Assembly: GCA_028712885.1 (NCBI GenBank)
Contig: JAQTPK010000016.1
Coordinates: 1-53,594 of the forward strand
Length of the DNA stretch: 53,594 bases
Direction: 5' to 3'
Origin: Syntrophales bacterium
GTDB taxonomy: Bacteria > Desulfobacterota > Syntrophia > Syntrophales > UBA4778
Shown here: in pieces, positions 52,479-53,594 of the stretch
How the letters are laid out: each line of letters starts with the position of its first letter
How positions within the stretch are numbered: the first letter of the stretch is position 1
Made by a program: the position numbers and the translations under genes
Notes under the pieces: model-generated
Told to the model about the DNA's origin: nothing
Seen by the model: only the letters and a program-made list of their open reading frames with translations
Databases searched by the model: none

Positions 52479-53507
52479 TTTCAATCCACGCGCCCGCATG
52501 GGGCGCGACAGGTTCTTCAGTTGATGGACAAGGGTAATTCGCACGTTTCAATCCACGCGCCCGCATGGGGCGCGACCAGAACGGATGTTCTATAAGGGTG
52601 GAAACTACGATGTTTCAATCCACGCGCCCGCATGGGGCGCGACTTAGTCCGGGAGTCTTTCAGCTTGATTTCTACGAGTTTCAATCCACGCGCCCGCATG
52701 GGGCGCGACTTATTTTCAAGCACAAGATGTTGTGGTGGACATGTTTCAATCCACGCGCCCGCATGGGGCGCGACAGCCAGCGGCACAGCTTACGATAAAG
52801 AGCGGATTGTTTCAATCCACGCGCCCGCATGGGGCGCGACTAAAAGTCGGGAGAAAAGGAGAAACGAAGATGAAGTTTCAATCCACGCGCCCGCATGGGG
52901 CGCGACCTCCATTATCGGAGCCAAAAAATAAAAGGAGAAATGTTTCAATCCACGCGCCCGCATGGGGCGCGACGCGGAGGATAAAAAGATCGGATTCGGC
53001 AACCTTGGGTTTCAATCCACGCGCCCGCATGGGGCGCGACGCAGGAGCACTTATAAACCCATTTGTACACCTTCAGTCGTTTCAATCCACGCGCCCGCAT
53101 GGGGCGCGACAAAATCAGACAGATATGATGTCGTATGAAGCATTGTTTCAATCCACGCGCCCGCATGGGGCGCGACGGCTCATTGGGACCATGAGCAACG
53201 GGCAGAGGGCGTTTCAATCCACGCGCCCGCATGGGGCGCGACGTTCTCCAATGGTAACTTTAGGGGTATATCTATAGTTTCAATCCACGCGCCCGCATGG
53301 GGCGCGACCGATCCTTCCGACTCTCCAGGGGCATAGGGTTTGTTTCAATCCACGCGCCCGCATGGGGCGCGACGGAAGGGCTAAAGCCATCCGTACTGTA
53401 TCCCAAGCTGTTTCAATCCACGCGCCCGCATGGGGCGCGACGTCCCAAAGGAGCTGAAGAAATGCATCGCCTCCGGTTTCAATCCACGCGCCCGCATGGG
53501 GCGCGAC
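52479..53507 (-). CRISPR. Type I-C-like CRISPR array, 16 repeats, 15 spacers
   Basis: Repeats of 32 nt beginning GTTTCAATCCACGCGCCCGC and ending GGGGCGCGAC as written; on the minus strand they end GTGGATTGAAAC, as type I-C repeats do, with an internal GCGCCC/GGGCGC hairpin. Spacers are 33-38 nt, mostly 34-35, all different. The first repeat as written (52479-52509) is 31 nt with one G missing; the other 15 appear identical. The degenerate left end and AT-rich right flank place the leader on the right, so transcription is on the minus strand. No cas genes are in the window. Confidence 0.98.
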
Positions 53508-53594
53508 GGTTACAAACTTAAGTTACTAAATTCTAAAACTTATCTACATTAAATCCGCGAATCCCTGTTTTTTTCACGAACCTGTATTCAATTT
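53508..53594 (-). promoter_or_regulatory. Probable CRISPR leader (partial)
   Basis: AT-rich sequence following the last repeat, rich in TTA/AAA tracts, where the leader of a type I-C array would lie. Only 87 bp are inside the window. Promoter boxes are not assigned with confidence. Confidence 0.6.

Noticed and set aside
52565-53521. Open frames across the CRISPR array with a repeated FQSTRPHGAR-like peptide
   Set aside because: These come from translating the 32-nt repeats. They are not a repeat protein.

Overview
The window is a compact, roughly 57-60 percent GC bacterial chromosome segment with short gaps, many ATGA stop/start overlaps and no rRNA, prophage or intact insertion sequence. 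Gene content (type II fatty-acid enzymes including a FabA homologue, direct GlnRS/tRNA-Gln charging, pyruvate phosphate dikinase, an ECF-type biotin transporter, a type I-C CRISPR) suggests a Gram-negative, probably anaerobic bacterium. A Desulfobacterota/deltaproteobacterial lineage is my best guess, but it is an inference and not proven here.

Layout. 1-3.4 kb: end of a MATE exporter, then a two-gene unit of a cysteinyl-tRNA-synthetase homologue and a CDF cation-transporter homologue, both with altered metal-site residues, then a YIP1 membrane protein. 3.4-5.9 kb: copper ATPase and small copper chaperone (minus strand). 6-8.5 kb: small membrane protein, SRAP/YedK, superoxide dismutase and a CoA-binding protein. 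8.5-21 kb: a sugar-phosphate and sulfur block: glucokinase, fused transaldolase/phosphoglucose isomerase, RpiA, 6-phosphogluconate dehydrogenase, G6P dehydrogenase, a questin-oxidase-like protein, a tandem rhodanese, a CstB-like persulfide dioxygenase/rhodanese and a YyaL-type thioredoxin-fold protein. 21-26 kb: GNAT, a split membrane protein, isochorismatase-like hydrolase, WrbA, MarC, GlnRS and tRNA-Gln(CUG). 26-28 kb: remnant of a Spy/CpxP-like gene, cold-shock protein, RRM protein and DUF374 acyltransferase. 28-32.3 kb: biotin locus (bioB divergent from birA-bioY-ECF ATPase-ECF T) around a recognisable BirA-type operator. 32.4-34.3 kb: lipoprotein hydrolase and RNase D-like nuclease. 34.3-42.4 kb: a ten-gene minus-strand fatty-acid/polyketide-like operon (FabD, acyl-CoA dehydrogenase, FabH, FabA, FabG, FabZ, FabF, ACP, acyltransferase, phosphopantetheinyl transferase) with no enoyl reductase. 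42.7-48.4 kb: HDAC-like protein, PPDK, acyltransferase and GAPDH. 48.8-52.3 kb: secreted repeat-domain protein, DUF2254, MscS channel and DUF421. 52.3-53.6 kb: an ABC-2 permease 3' remnant running straight into a 16-repeat type I-C CRISPR array with its leader at the right edge.

Two things stand out. First, at least fourteen gaps carry short tandem words (7 nt, sometimes 8 or 9), often in two complementary arms that can fold into long imperfect hairpins just before the next gene. The word differs from gap to gap, but the period is constant within an arm. Second, the lipid operon looks self-contained: malonyl transfer, initiation, elongation, reduction, two dehydratases, its own ACP, ACP activation and an acyl-transfer step. 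The missing enoyl reductase and the present acyl-CoA-dehydrogenase-family flavoenzyme suggest an unsaturated or otherwise specialised acyl product.
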